A stretch of DNA of 10,289 bases from Candidatus Uhrbacteria bacterium (GCA_009691315.1 SICT01000033.1:1-10289); one strand, 5' to 3'. Positions 1 to 5,148 are shown, numbered from the stretch's first letter. Program-made: numbers and translations. Notes: generated from the sequence alone by a model not told the origin.

Positions 1-1
1 C

Positions 2-958
2 CTCTTTGAAGAGGTATTTTACGTGATAAAAAACGCGAAAAGGTTGCTTGTGGTAAGCGACGACCATCCAGACGGTGACAGCCTCGGTTCTAGCTGCGCC
101 ATGCTCGCGTGGGTGATTCGTGAAGGAAAAACCGTACGTGCATTTTGTCTTAATCCTATCCCCATCTCCTCACACTACCTTGATCATATTCATCATTTTA
201 CGAATGACCGATCCGTCATGAACGAAACGTTTGACGCAATTCTGACTTTTGACTCAAGTGAATTGAAAAAAACCGGGTTGGAAGAAAAAAAGAAAATGCT
301 GGATCCGAAAACGTGCCCGATCATCGTGTTTGATCATCATGCCACGACCCAACCATTTGGTCACATCAATATTATTTTACGCGATGCCTGTGCGACCGCG
401 GAGATTGTCTATCGCTTTTTTGAAACCAACCAAGTGCGTGTTGATGCCGCAATGGCCACATCTCTCCTTGCTGGCCTGGTTTTTGATACCTCATATTTTT
501 CCAATTCTGGCACAACCATGCGGGCGGTAGAAGCGGCGGGCAAACTGGTGGCGTATGGCGCACGGCAACTAGATGTTCTTGAACATTCCGTAAAAAACAA
601 ATCTATCCCCTTGTTGCGCTTGTGGGGCCTGGCGCTCGCGCGTCTGACTCATCATGCAAGGCTCAATCTCATTTACACATACTTCTTACAAAAAGATGTC
701 CAAGATATTCCAGGAGGCGTGGAAGCAATCGAGGGCATGTCAAACTTCTTGCATGCCGTGTGCGCGGGAGCGGATAGCATTCTCGTTTTAAAAGAATTAC
801 CAGATGGAAAAGTAAACGGATCATTCCGTAGTATCAATATGGATATCTCAAAACTCGCCAAACTCCTGGGCGGGGGCGGACATAAAAAAGCAGCAGGGTT
901 TGCCATCCCAGGAAAACTTGTGGAAAAAGATGGGAAAGTCACAATTAGCAGTCTCTAG
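2..958 (+). CDS. DHH/DHHA1 family phosphoesterase (NrnA-like), 5' end outside window
   Basis: Probably hydrolyses short oligoribonucleotides (nanoRNA) and/or 3'-phosphoadenosine 5'-phosphate in the cytoplasm, as NrnA-type DHH proteins do. Numbering from the GTG at 23, the metal-binding motifs are HPDGDSLGS (residues 15-23), an Asp in TFDSSE (75-80), the DHH triad (104-106) and GLVFDTSYF (151-159). The C-terminal DHHA1 signature GGGGHKKAAGF is at 283-293. All key residues are present. The frame is open to the window edge, and the residues before GTG23 (LFEEVFYV) continue the helix that normally precedes the first motif. I therefore think the true start lies upstream and the gene is partial here; GTG23 is the only start codon in view. 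The stop codon lies in the spacer of an inverted repeat that also covers the clpP promoter. DHH family is certain; the exact substrate is inferred. Confidence 0.88.
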   Translation, partial: LFEEVFYVIKNAKRLLVVSDDHPDGDSLGSSCAMLAWVIREGKTVRAFCLNPIPISSHYLDHIHHFTNDRSVMNETFDAILTFDSSELKKTGLEEKKKMLDPKTCPIIVFDHHATTQPFGHINIILRDACATAEIVYRFFETNQVRVDAAMATSLLAGLVFDTSYFSNSGTTMRAVEAAGKLVAYGARQLDVLEHSVKNKSIPLLRLWGLALARLTHHARLNLIYTYFLQKDVQDIPGGVEAIEGMSNFLHAVCAGADSILVLKELPDGKVNGSFRSINMDISKLAKLLGGGGHKKAAGFAIPGKLVEKDGKVTISSL

Positions 959-971
959 ACTTGACTGCTAA
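945..971 (+). promoter_or_regulatory. CIRCE-like operator (HrcA site) upstream of clpP
   Basis: TTAGCAGTC (945-953), a 9-nt spacer, then GACTGCTAA (963-971). The repeat is perfect and extends to 11-bp arms (943-953 and 963-973). The known CIRCE operator of the heat-shock repressor HrcA is TTAGCACTC-N9-GAGTGCTAA. This copy has the same arm length and the same N9 spacer, and differs by one symmetric C-to-G change per arm. The right arm overlaps the clpP -35 box and the spacer holds the nrnA stop codon. No T-run follows, so it is not an intrinsic terminator. HrcA binding is inferred; hrcA itself is not in the window. Confidence 0.8.
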
Positions 972-989
972 TTAGGCATCCGTTAGAAT
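961..989 (+). promoter_or_regulatory. sigma70-type promoter of clpP
   Basis: TTGACT (961-966), a 17-nt spacer and TAGAAT (984-989), each 5 of 6 to consensus. With the usual 6-nt discriminator, transcription would start near A996, leaving about 3 nt before the ATG at 999: a leaderless or nearly leaderless mRNA. There is no Shine-Dalgarno sequence. The -35 lies inside the CIRCE-like repeat, as expected for repression by steric exclusion. Confidence 0.72.
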
Positions 990-998
990 GGGTTCATT

Positions 999-1616
999 AT
1001 GAAAAAGAATCCTTACGAAATTTCAAACCTAAATACACAAGACTGGCTCATTCCGACCGTGATTGAAAAAACCAACATGGGTGAACGAGCCTATGATATT
1101 TATTCGCGCTTGCTCAAAGATCGCATTATCATGCTCGGCTCACCGATTGATGATGATGTGGCCAACGTGATTGTGGCGCAGTTATTGTTTCTCGAAAGCC
1201 AAGACAAGACAAAAGACATTAAACTTTATATAAATTCCCCAGGCGGATCTGTGACTGCAGGACTCGCAATCTATGATGCCATGCAGTACGTCAAATCAGA
1301 CGTTTCCACCATCTGCATTGGGATGGCCGCGTCCATGGGGGCCGTACTCCTGGCCGGTGGTGCCAAAGGCAAACGCTTTGCTCTACCCAATTCTGAAATT
1401 ATGATCCACCAAGTGCTGGGTGGCTTCCAAGGCCAAGCCACGGATATCAAAATCCACGCCGAACGGATTCTGAAGATCAAAGATAACTTGAACAAAATTT
1501 TAGCCAAACACACGGGCCAATCACTCAAAAAAGTTGAGCAAGAAACCGAGCGTGATAACTTTATGGAAGCGAAGGAGGCACTGGCCTACGGACTGATTGA
1601 TCGTGTCATTTCTTAA
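999..1616 (+). CDS. clpP: ATP-dependent Clp protease proteolytic subunit ClpP
   Basis: Serine peptidase that forms the double-heptamer chamber degrading proteins fed in by Clp ATPases. The 205 residues match the usual length (E. coli 207). The catalytic triad is Ser112 (GMAASMGA), His137 (IMIHQ) and Asp186 (TERDNF), equivalent to E. coli precursor S111/H136/D185. The handle region with HTGQSLKKVEQETERD and the oligomerisation motif INSPGG are intact. The N-terminus is short, with little propeptide. ATG999 is chosen because homology begins within a few residues and the promoter geometry points to it. It stands alone with its own promoter and a CIRCE-like operator, so heat-shock control by HrcA is likely. 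It converges on the TPR protein gene; no + strand terminator is evident behind it. Confidence 0.97.
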   Translation: MKKNPYEISNLNTQDWLIPTVIEKTNMGERAYDIYSRLLKDRIIMLGSPIDDDVANVIVAQLLFLESQDKTKDIKLYINSPGGSVTAGLAIYDAMQYVKSDVSTICIGMAASMGAVLLAGGAKGKRFALPNSEIMIHQVLGGFQGQATDIKIHAERILKIKDNLNKILAKHTGQSLKKVEQETERDNFMEAKEALAYGLIDRVIS

Positions 1617-1622
1617 AGATAC

Positions 1623-1656
1623 AAAAAATCCCCCTTCGCATGAAGCGTTGGGGGGA
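1623..1656 (-). terminator. rho-independent terminator for the minus-strand TPR gene
   Basis: Read on the minus strand: a GC-rich stem (TCCCCC at 1629-1634 pairing with 1651-1656, with an imperfect inner hairpin) followed by a run of six T (complement of 1623-1628). It lies 12 nt past the stop of the minus-strand gene. On the + strand no T-run follows the stem, so it is a poor terminator for clpP. Confidence 0.8.
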
Positions 1657-1667
1657 GAAAAAAGAGC

Positions 1668-2801
1668 TTAGAACGAACCGCTCGCCGAGATCCCGGTGCC
1701 CGTGGGCACGAGGATGAAGACATGCGACGGTGCTTCGCGATCCTTCCGCACGGCGGTCAGGATCCACCACACGACGTCTGCCGCGGCGGCAGCTCCACCT
1801 ATGGCGAGAAGTGCGATGCCTCCGCTGGCGCGAGCCTGCGGACCTTCTATGAGCGCGGGATCACACATCGGAGCGCAGCTTGCGCTCAGACGATCGTGAT
1901 CGGCATTGGCCGAACCGACCAATCCGCCACCCACACCGAGAAGTGCGAGCGATCCGAGACCGAGACCAAGGGGCCCCCAAAACTTCGGGGACCACTTCTT
2001 CTCGTTCTTCCCGCTGTCGCTCGGTGGGATGAGTGCGGAAGAAACGGGCGTGACAGATGGCGCAGGAACAGACAGCGGCTGAACCGGCGTCTGGGCTAGC
2101 ACCTTCGTCTCATCCGACTGCTTGTGCGCGAGCGTCTGCTGCGCAGCCGCCTGCTCACAAATATCGATCAACCTCTGCACCTCTGTCATCTCGCTCACTT
2201 GCGTCGTGTGGTCCAAGTATCGCTTGTACCACAGCGTCGCCTGGTCAAAATCACTCATCCGCTGGTAGCAGCGAGCGATATTGAACTCGATTGAATAGAG
2301 AGGCTTCTCCTTGTAGGCGGCCAAGAAAGCTGCCAACGCCTCCGAGAACTTATTCTTCTCGAACAGATTAGCGCCGTCGAGATAGTATCCCCGTGACCTG
2401 AGGCAAGCCGGTTGCAAATCGCATTCCGGAGCATCTGCCGCCTTGGGGTGGCCAATGTCCGACGCCACAACGACCGGCTGGGCTTCGGGCTTCGAGGGGC
2501 GCTTGGCCTCCGGAGCAGGCTTGCGAGAGGGCTTGGCCGGTTTGGCATCAGCCTTCTTGTCGACCTTCTTCTTGTCAGCCCTCCCATCGTCATTGACGAC
2601 GGCTGGCTTCTCCTCGGTCTTGGCCGCGGGAAGAGCTCCGGCATCTGGGGACTTACCCCCACGCACCGATTCGGGCTTGGGCGGTGCTGCAGAAGTGCTT
2701 CCTGCATCAACCGCCTTGACATCCGGATCGTCCATCTGAGCCCGCACTATCGCGGGGGCGCTGAGCGCCACAATCAAGAAAAACATGGGGATGCGCTTCA
2801 T
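1668..2801 (-). CDS. secreted/membrane TPR-containing protein, myxobacterial-like
   Basis: Function unknown. Order of parts in 377 residues: signal peptide (1-21, ending VRA before Gln22); a disordered Lys/Ala/Pro-rich linker (about 35-110); a TPR-like helical region (about 139-215: YYLDGANLFEKNKFSEALAA, then FNIARCYQRMSDFDQA and WYKRYL); a second Pro/Ser-rich linker; a Gly-rich membrane segment (about 275-299); a loop with Cys309 and Cys313; a second membrane segment (327-350); and a C-terminal strand ending in SGSF. This order, including CAPMCDP between two membrane segments, resembles envelope proteins common in myxobacteria (recalled from family knowledge, not searched). The gene is much richer in GC than its neighbours (42/60 at 1741-1800, 44/60 at 2461-2520), has a strong AGGAGG and a structured leader. 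Horizontal acquisition is likely. It follows ribE with no terminator between, so read-through is possible. Confidence 0.85.
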   Translation of the reverse strand: MKRIPMFFLIVALSAPAIVRAQMDDPDVKAVDAGSTSAAPPKPESVRGGKSPDAGALPAAKTEEKPAVVNDDGRADKKKVDKKADAKPAKPSRKPAPEAKRPSKPEAQPVVVASDIGHPKAADAPECDLQPACLRSRGYYLDGANLFEKNKFSEALAAFLAAYKEKPLYSIEFNIARCYQRMSDFDQATLWYKRYLDHTTQVSEMTEVQRLIDICEQAAAQQTLAHKQSDETKVLAQTPVQPLSVPAPSVTPVSSALIPPSDSGKNEKKWSPKFWGPLGLGLGSLALLGVGGGLVGSANADHDRLSASCAPMCDPALIEGPQARASGGIALLAIGGAAAAADVVWWILTAVRKDREAPSHVFILVPTGTGISASGSF

Positions 2802-2809
2802 GTTCAGGG

Positions 2810-2838
2810 CCTCCTGAAACCGCTCTAGGCAAGCGGTT
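2810..2838 (-). promoter_or_regulatory. strong Shine-Dalgarno with upstream hairpin (TPR gene)
   Basis: On the minus strand a perfect AGGAGG (2815-2810) sits 8 nt before the ATG at 2801 and supports that start. Directly 5' of it, 2 nt away, is a 7-bp hairpin (arms 2832-2838 and 2818-2824, 7-nt loop). The hairpin may shield or present the ribosome site; that role is inferred. Confidence 0.7.
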
Positions 2839-2872
2839 CCTTGGTTGAGTTGGGAAAGGTCTCGCTTAGGTT

Positions 2873-2899
2873 ATTATAAGAAATTTAAGATTTTGTCAA
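2873..2899 (-). promoter_or_regulatory. promoter of the TPR gene, overlapping the ribE stop codon
   Basis: Perfect TTGACA on the minus strand (2899-2894). A perfect TATAAT (2878-2873) follows at a short 15-nt spacing; a poorer TAATAA lies at 17 nt (2876-2871). Transcription would begin near 2864-2866, giving a leader of about 65 nt. The ribE stop TGA (2898-2896) lies inside the -35 hexamer. Confidence 0.65.
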
Positions 2900-3501
2900 C
2901 CCCGCTGGGCCAAATAGCGCTTGGTTGTTTCAACGACGGCTTGAGTCATGGGATCAAGCTCAAGATTCACAAAATCGCCCTCTTGCTTTTGTCCGAACGT
3001 GGTGAGACGTAAAGTTTCAGGAATCAAATGAACCGTGAACCAATTTAGTCCAACCTCAACGATGGTCAGACTACAACCATCAAGGGCAATAAATCCTTTT
3101 GGCAAAATAAAATCTATCCACTCCTTGGCGCATTCAAAAGTCACAATATGATTGTTCACCGGCTGTTCAAGGTTGATGATCTTAACCATTCCACTGACAT
3201 GCCCGGAGACAACATGCCCTCCCAGCTCATCACCGATCTGCACCGAACGCTCAATGTTAACCTCATCGCCAATCTTGAGCGTACCAATCGTCGTCTTAGC
3301 CAGTGTCTCCCCCATCACATCAAACGTGATGTGCGAGCCAACCATCTCTGTCACCGTTAAACACACGCCAGACACGGAAACGCTGGCTCCGCGCTTAAGA
3401 TTTTCTGCGAGTGAACCCAAATCGATCGTGAGATTGATCAAGCCTTCTTGACGACGCAGATCTACAACGGAAGATTTTTGTTGGACAATGCCTGAAAACA
3501 T
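2896..3501 (-). CDS. ribE: riboflavin synthase, alpha chain
   Basis: Converts two molecules of 6,7-dimethyl-8-ribityllumazine into riboflavin and a pyrimidinedione, the last step of riboflavin synthesis. The 201-residue protein has the two lumazine-binding barrels of the family: the first opens with MFSGIV (usual MFTGIV) and carries VSGVCLTV (43-50); the second carries GGHVVSGHV (94-102) and ALDGCSLTI (139-147). I chose ATG3501 because the family begins with this motif; the 11-residue TTG extension is ribF sequence in another frame. The start lies one base after the ribF stop (TAA-T-ATG), so the two are translationally coupled. No Shine-Dalgarno is well placed; an AGGAGG about 30 nt upstream lies in ribF coding sequence. 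No other riboflavin synthesis gene is in the window. Confidence 0.96.
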   Translation of the reverse strand: MFSGIVQQKSSVVDLRRQEGLINLTIDLGSLAENLKRGASVSVSGVCLTVTEMVGSHITFDVMGETLAKTTIGTLKIGDEVNIERSVQIGDELGGHVVSGHVSGMVKIINLEQPVNNHIVTFECAKEWIDFILPKGFIALDGCSLTIVEVGLNWFTVHLIPETLRLTTFGQKQEGDFVNLELDPMTQAVVETTKRYLAQRG

Positions 3502-3502
3502 A

Positions 3503-3865
3503 TTACACAGGAAATAATCGGCGGGCCTCCTCAATATCTTGCTCGATTTGTTTGATCAAACTTTTCACATCAAAAAATTTTTTTAAATCGCGCAATTTTT
3601 TTACGAAGATGACTTCCATGTCTTGATCATACAAGTCACGCTCCACATCCAGCAAATAAACTTCCAAACTCGGTGATCCATTGGGCAATGACCACATGCC
3701 GATCACCGCAAGACCCATCGATTCCATTCCCTGAACTGTCCCCCGACAGATCCACACTCCCGGCTCCGGAACCTGGTCGCATATATACTCCAAATTCGCC
3801 GTGGGATAACCCAGCTTCCTCCCCTCACCCTTGCCTCTGATGATGCGCCCGCAAATTTTTTGCAT
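3503..3865 (-). CDS. ribF: standalone riboflavin kinase (RibF C-terminal domain only)
   Basis: Phosphorylates riboflavin to FMN. Bacterial RibF is usually about 300 residues with an N-terminal FMN adenylyltransferase (FAD synthetase); here only the 120-residue flavokinase barrel exists. Visible motifs are GKGEGRKLGYPTAN (11-24; nucleotide and metal site), GVW (36-38), and SLEVYLLD (66-73) with the probable catalytic base Glu68, followed by DLYDQDMEVIFVKKLRDLKKF. The N-terminal domain was not cut off by the window or a frameshift: the sequence upstream is the promoter region and a divergent tRNA, and the predicted promoter puts the transcript start on this ATG. FAD would have to be made by another enzyme or taken up. 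It forms an operon with ribE. Confidence 0.93.
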   Translation of the reverse strand: MQKICGRIIRGKGEGRKLGYPTANLEYICDQVPEPGVWICRGTVQGMESMGLAVIGMWSLPNGSPSLEVYLLDVERDLYDQDMEVIFVKKLRDLKKFFDVKSLIKQIEQDIEEARRLFPV

Positions 3866-3871
3866 GGCACA

Positions 3872-3900
3872 AGAATGAAGGATGACGAGAGAAAAGTCAA
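3872..3900 (-). promoter_or_regulatory. promoter of the ribF-ribE operon (predicted leaderless)
   Basis: On the minus strand TTGACT (3900-3895), a 17-nt spacer and a weak -10 CATTCT (3877-3872), then exactly 6 nt to the ATG at 3865. The geometry puts +1 on the A of the start codon, the same layout as at rluD. No Shine-Dalgarno is present. Confidence 0.5.
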
Positions 3901-3905
3901 AGCCT

Positions 3906-3934
3906 TTGACCAGAACAAAAAAATGTGGTCTTAT
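3906..3934 (+). promoter_or_regulatory. promoter of the tRNA gene
   Basis: TTGACC (3906-3911), a 17-nt spacer and TCTTAT (3929-3934, 4 of 6), with +1 near 3941, about 28 nt before the tRNA. Its -35 is back-to-back with the ribF -35, five bases apart; together they form the perfect inverted repeat GTCAAAG-C-CTTTGAC (3896-3910). Confidence 0.55.
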
Positions 3935-3968
3935 TGCAGCAGTTTCGCTTACGTAAAAATCAAGCTAC

Positions 3969-4040
3969 GCGCCTGTAGCTCAATGGTAGAGCATCTGTCT
4001 TATACACAGATGGTTGTAGGTTCGAATCCTACCGGGCGCA
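3969..4040 (+). tRNA. tRNA-Ile with UAU anticodon
   Basis: A 72-nt cloverleaf: acceptor GCGCCTG (3969-3975) pairs with CGGGCGC (4033-4039, one G-U) and has discriminator A4040. The D arm is GCTC/GAGC with GG in the loop. The anticodon stem TCTGT/ACAGA has loop CTTATAC, putting TAT at 4001-4003 after U33. The variable loop has 5 nt. The T arm is GTAGG-TTCGAAT-CCTAC. The anticodon reads AUA, so isoleucine. A73, C4-G69 and U12-A23 fit known Ile identity elements, though position 38 is C rather than A and pair 29-41 is U-A rather than C-G. No CCA is encoded. Most bacteria read AUA with a CAU tRNA modified by TilS, so UAU is unusual. Confidence 0.9.
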
Positions 4041-4042
4041 AA

Positions 4043-4088
4043 GAAAAAACAGCGTAACCAAACGCTGTTTTTTCTTTTCTATTTTTTG
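4043..4088 (+). terminator. strong terminator after the tRNA
   Basis: A perfect 12-bp stem (GAAAAAACAGCG, 4043-4054, with its complement at 4063-4074), an 8-nt loop, then a T-rich tail (TTTTCTATTTTTT). The stem's own A/T end makes it potentially bidirectional. Confidence 0.92.
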
Positions 4089-4119
4089 TGTTGCCCGCCG
4101 GTTGCCCACGCATGTTTTT

Positions 4120-4259
4120 GGTACCTTGTTTTTGGTACCTGGTACGCTTTTTGTTTTTGGTACCTGGTTTTGGTACCTGGTACCCTTTTGGTGCGGTTTT
4201 TTTGGTCAGGTTACGATATTCGGGTCAGGTCCCAACTATTTGTTATGGTACCTGGTACC
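4120..4259. repeat. cluster of GGTACC palindromes
   Basis: Seven exact GGTACC sites in 140 bp (starting at 4120, 4134, 4159, 4172, 4179, 4247 and 4254) plus one GGTACG (4141). They are arranged as single sites and as GGTACC-T-GGTAC pairs (4134, 4172, 4247), separated by T-rich spacers such as TTGTTTTT. Spacing is irregular and spacers are similar, so this is not a CRISPR array. Neither strand has a convincing gene; short reading frames here follow the repeat. Function unknown. Confidence 0.85.
4222..4233 (+). repeat. 12-bp inverted repeat, left copy
   Basis: GGGTCAGGTCCC. Its exact reverse complement lies at 5124-5135. The pair brackets the lipoprotein gene with its own promoter and terminator (914 bp in all). 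A partial copy, GGTCAGGT, lies just before it at 4204-4211. Confidence 0.75.
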
Positions 4260-4280
4260 GGATATTATTGACGGTGTGAG

Positions 4281-4317
4281 AAAAAAATATATAGCACACG
4301 ACCGTGTTCTATATATT
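4281..4317 (-). terminator. terminator of the lipoprotein gene
   Basis: On the minus strand a 9-bp AT-rich stem (4309-4317 with 4286-4294) extended by 4 more pairs around a GACC/GGTC loop, followed by a run of seven T (complement of 4281-4287, shared with the stem foot). It lies 83 nt past the lipoprotein stop codon. No T-run follows on the + strand. Confidence 0.68.
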
Positions 4318-4400
4318 GTATAAGGCGGGAAAAATAAAAAGTAAAAAAAATGACTGGAGGAAGTTCGGTCAGAAGGGAAAACAGATAGCCATGGTCAAAC

Positions 4401-4859
4401 TTACAGGCCGCGGTTCTTTTCAACGCTGATGGATCGTAGCCAACGACCTGGGCTATCCCCAAAGAGGATCCACCCAGGCTGATCGGGGATGACCGTTCCC
4501 TGTTGGGTGTAGGTGTCGAGGAATATGCCGCGGGCCGTAAACCCTTCAGGCAACTCCAGTGCGACGCGTAGGAGCGTTTTCAGATCCAGTTCCGATTCCT
4601 TCCGGGATGGATCATTCTCGATCGTGATGAAGATCTGTCCGGTCTTCGGGAAGATCGAGGTCGGGAAACCGATGACAGTGGGGATGGTTGTGAACCTTGT
4701 CCCCTGCATCAATTCCGAGGAATGGGCATCTGTGACTCGCCAGAGCCAGTAGTTGTCACTCCCGACTTTCCACGTGCTGACGTGGATATTCGGGGGTGGT
4801 TCGCCACAGCCGACGAGAGCGAGCATGAACAGGGACAGGAACGGGATCAGGACGCGCAT
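4401..4859 (-). CDS. small putative lipoprotein of unknown function
   Basis: I do not recognise this 152-residue protein. It has a short basic start (MR), a hydrophobic stretch (3-16) and a lipobox LVGC with Cys18, so it should be lipid-anchored outside the cytoplasmic membrane by Lgt/LspA. The mature part (about 134 residues) looks beta-rich, with aromatic patches (NYWLWRV, GWILFG) and no further membrane segment or recognised catalytic motif. ATG4859 is fixed by a perfect AGGAGG 7 nt upstream and the signal peptide. It is GC-richer than rluD next door (33/60 at 4561-4620 against 24/60 at 5641-5700). It is a monocistronic unit with its own promoter, long leader and terminator, bracketed by inverted repeats between a tRNA and rluD. 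Probably acquired cargo; the role cannot be inferred from neighbours. Confidence 0.82.
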   Translation of the reverse strand: MRVLIPFLSLFMLALVGCGEPPPNIHVSTWKVGSDNYWLWRVTDAHSSELMQGTRFTTIPTVIGFPTSIFPKTGQIFITIENDPSRKESELDLKTLLRVALELPEGFTARGIFLDTYTQQGTVIPDQPGWILFGDSPGRWLRSISVEKNRGL

Positions 4860-4866
4860 GGCGGGG

Positions 4867-4872
4867 CCTCCT
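4867..4872 (-). promoter_or_regulatory. perfect Shine-Dalgarno of the lipoprotein gene
   Basis: AGGAGG on the minus strand, 7 nt before the ATG at 4859. The 9-mer AGGAGGCCC is identical to that before the other GC-rich gene at 1668-2801. None of the visible housekeeping starts in the window has such a site. Confidence 0.85.
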
Positions 4873-4916
4873 CAAAAGTGGGTAAACAAACGGGTTGGGT
4901 GATGGGGTCAAAATAC

Positions 4917-4956
4917 CCAGGAATGAAGCTCCTGGAGTGCGCCGAAACATTCGGCG
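4917..4956 (-). promoter_or_regulatory. two tandem hairpins in the lipoprotein mRNA leader
   Basis: A 7-bp stem with a 3-nt loop (4940-4956, CGCCGAA/TTCGGCG) and a 6-bp stem with a 7-nt loop (4917-4935, CCAGGA/TCCTGG), four bases apart, inside a leader of about 125 nt. The 3' hairpin is followed by GTATTTTGA, too weak a T-run to call an attenuator. They do not match a riboswitch I know. Confidence 0.5.
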
Positions 4957-4989
4957 AACCAAATAGAGTTTCATTCAAGAAACATTCTT

Positions 4990-5018
4990 AACATATTACA
5001 AAAATGGCTTTTTGTCAA
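4990..5018 (-). promoter_or_regulatory. promoter of the lipoprotein gene
   Basis: Perfect TTGACA on the minus strand (5018-5013), with -10 candidates TATGTT at a 17-nt spacing (4995-4990) or TAATAT at 14 nt (4998-4993, preceded by TG). The start would be near 4983-4986, giving a leader of about 125 nt. Confidence 0.6.
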
Positions 5019-5054
5019 TAATATCATCATAATTGGATTGGGGGTTTGTTGGAT

Positions 5055-5071
5055 TTGGGGTCTGACCCCAA
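5055..5071. repeat. REP-like palindrome
   Basis: TTGGGGTC-T-GACCCCAA, a 17-nt palindrome with perfect 8-bp arms. CTGACCCCAAT (5062-5072) recurs directly at 5129-5139. GGGGTC/GACCCC palindromes of this kind are widespread in bacterial intergenic regions and sometimes accompany REP-associated Y1 transposases; no transposase is seen here. Confidence 0.7.
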
Positions 5072-5123
5072 TTTCAGATGCAATTTAAGCATGATTTAAA
5101 AGATTTCATCTCATATTCACAGC

Positions 5124-5135
5124 GGGACCTGACCC
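5124..5135 (-). repeat. 12-bp inverted repeat, right copy
   Basis: GGGACCTGACCC, the exact reverse complement of 4222-4233. It lies 13 bp before the rluD -35 box, so the bracketed segment ends just outside the rluD promoter. Confidence 0.75.
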
Positions 5136-5148
5136 CAATCACGAGACA

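Noticed and set aside
943..973. Rho-independent terminator after the DHH gene
   Set aside because: The stem is perfect but no T-run follows on either strand; CIRCE spacing and overlap with the clpP -35 explain it better.
1696..2828. Several long + strand frames opposite the TPR gene
   Set aside because: They arise from high GC on the antisense of a gene with clear signal peptide, TPR and membrane segments; their translations show no domain.
3502..3534. TTG-initiated 11-residue extension of riboflavin synthase
   Set aside because: The family starts with MF(T/S)GIV; the AGGAGG in this stretch is ribF coding sequence about 30 nt from the true ATG.
4120..4259. CRISPR array
   Set aside because: The repeat unit is only 6-13 bp, spacing is irregular, spacers are T-rich and alike, and there are no cas genes.
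4016..5140. Integrative element inserted at the tRNA 3' end
   Set aside because: No second copy of the tRNA 3' end and no integrase were found; the intact terminator directly follows the tRNA.
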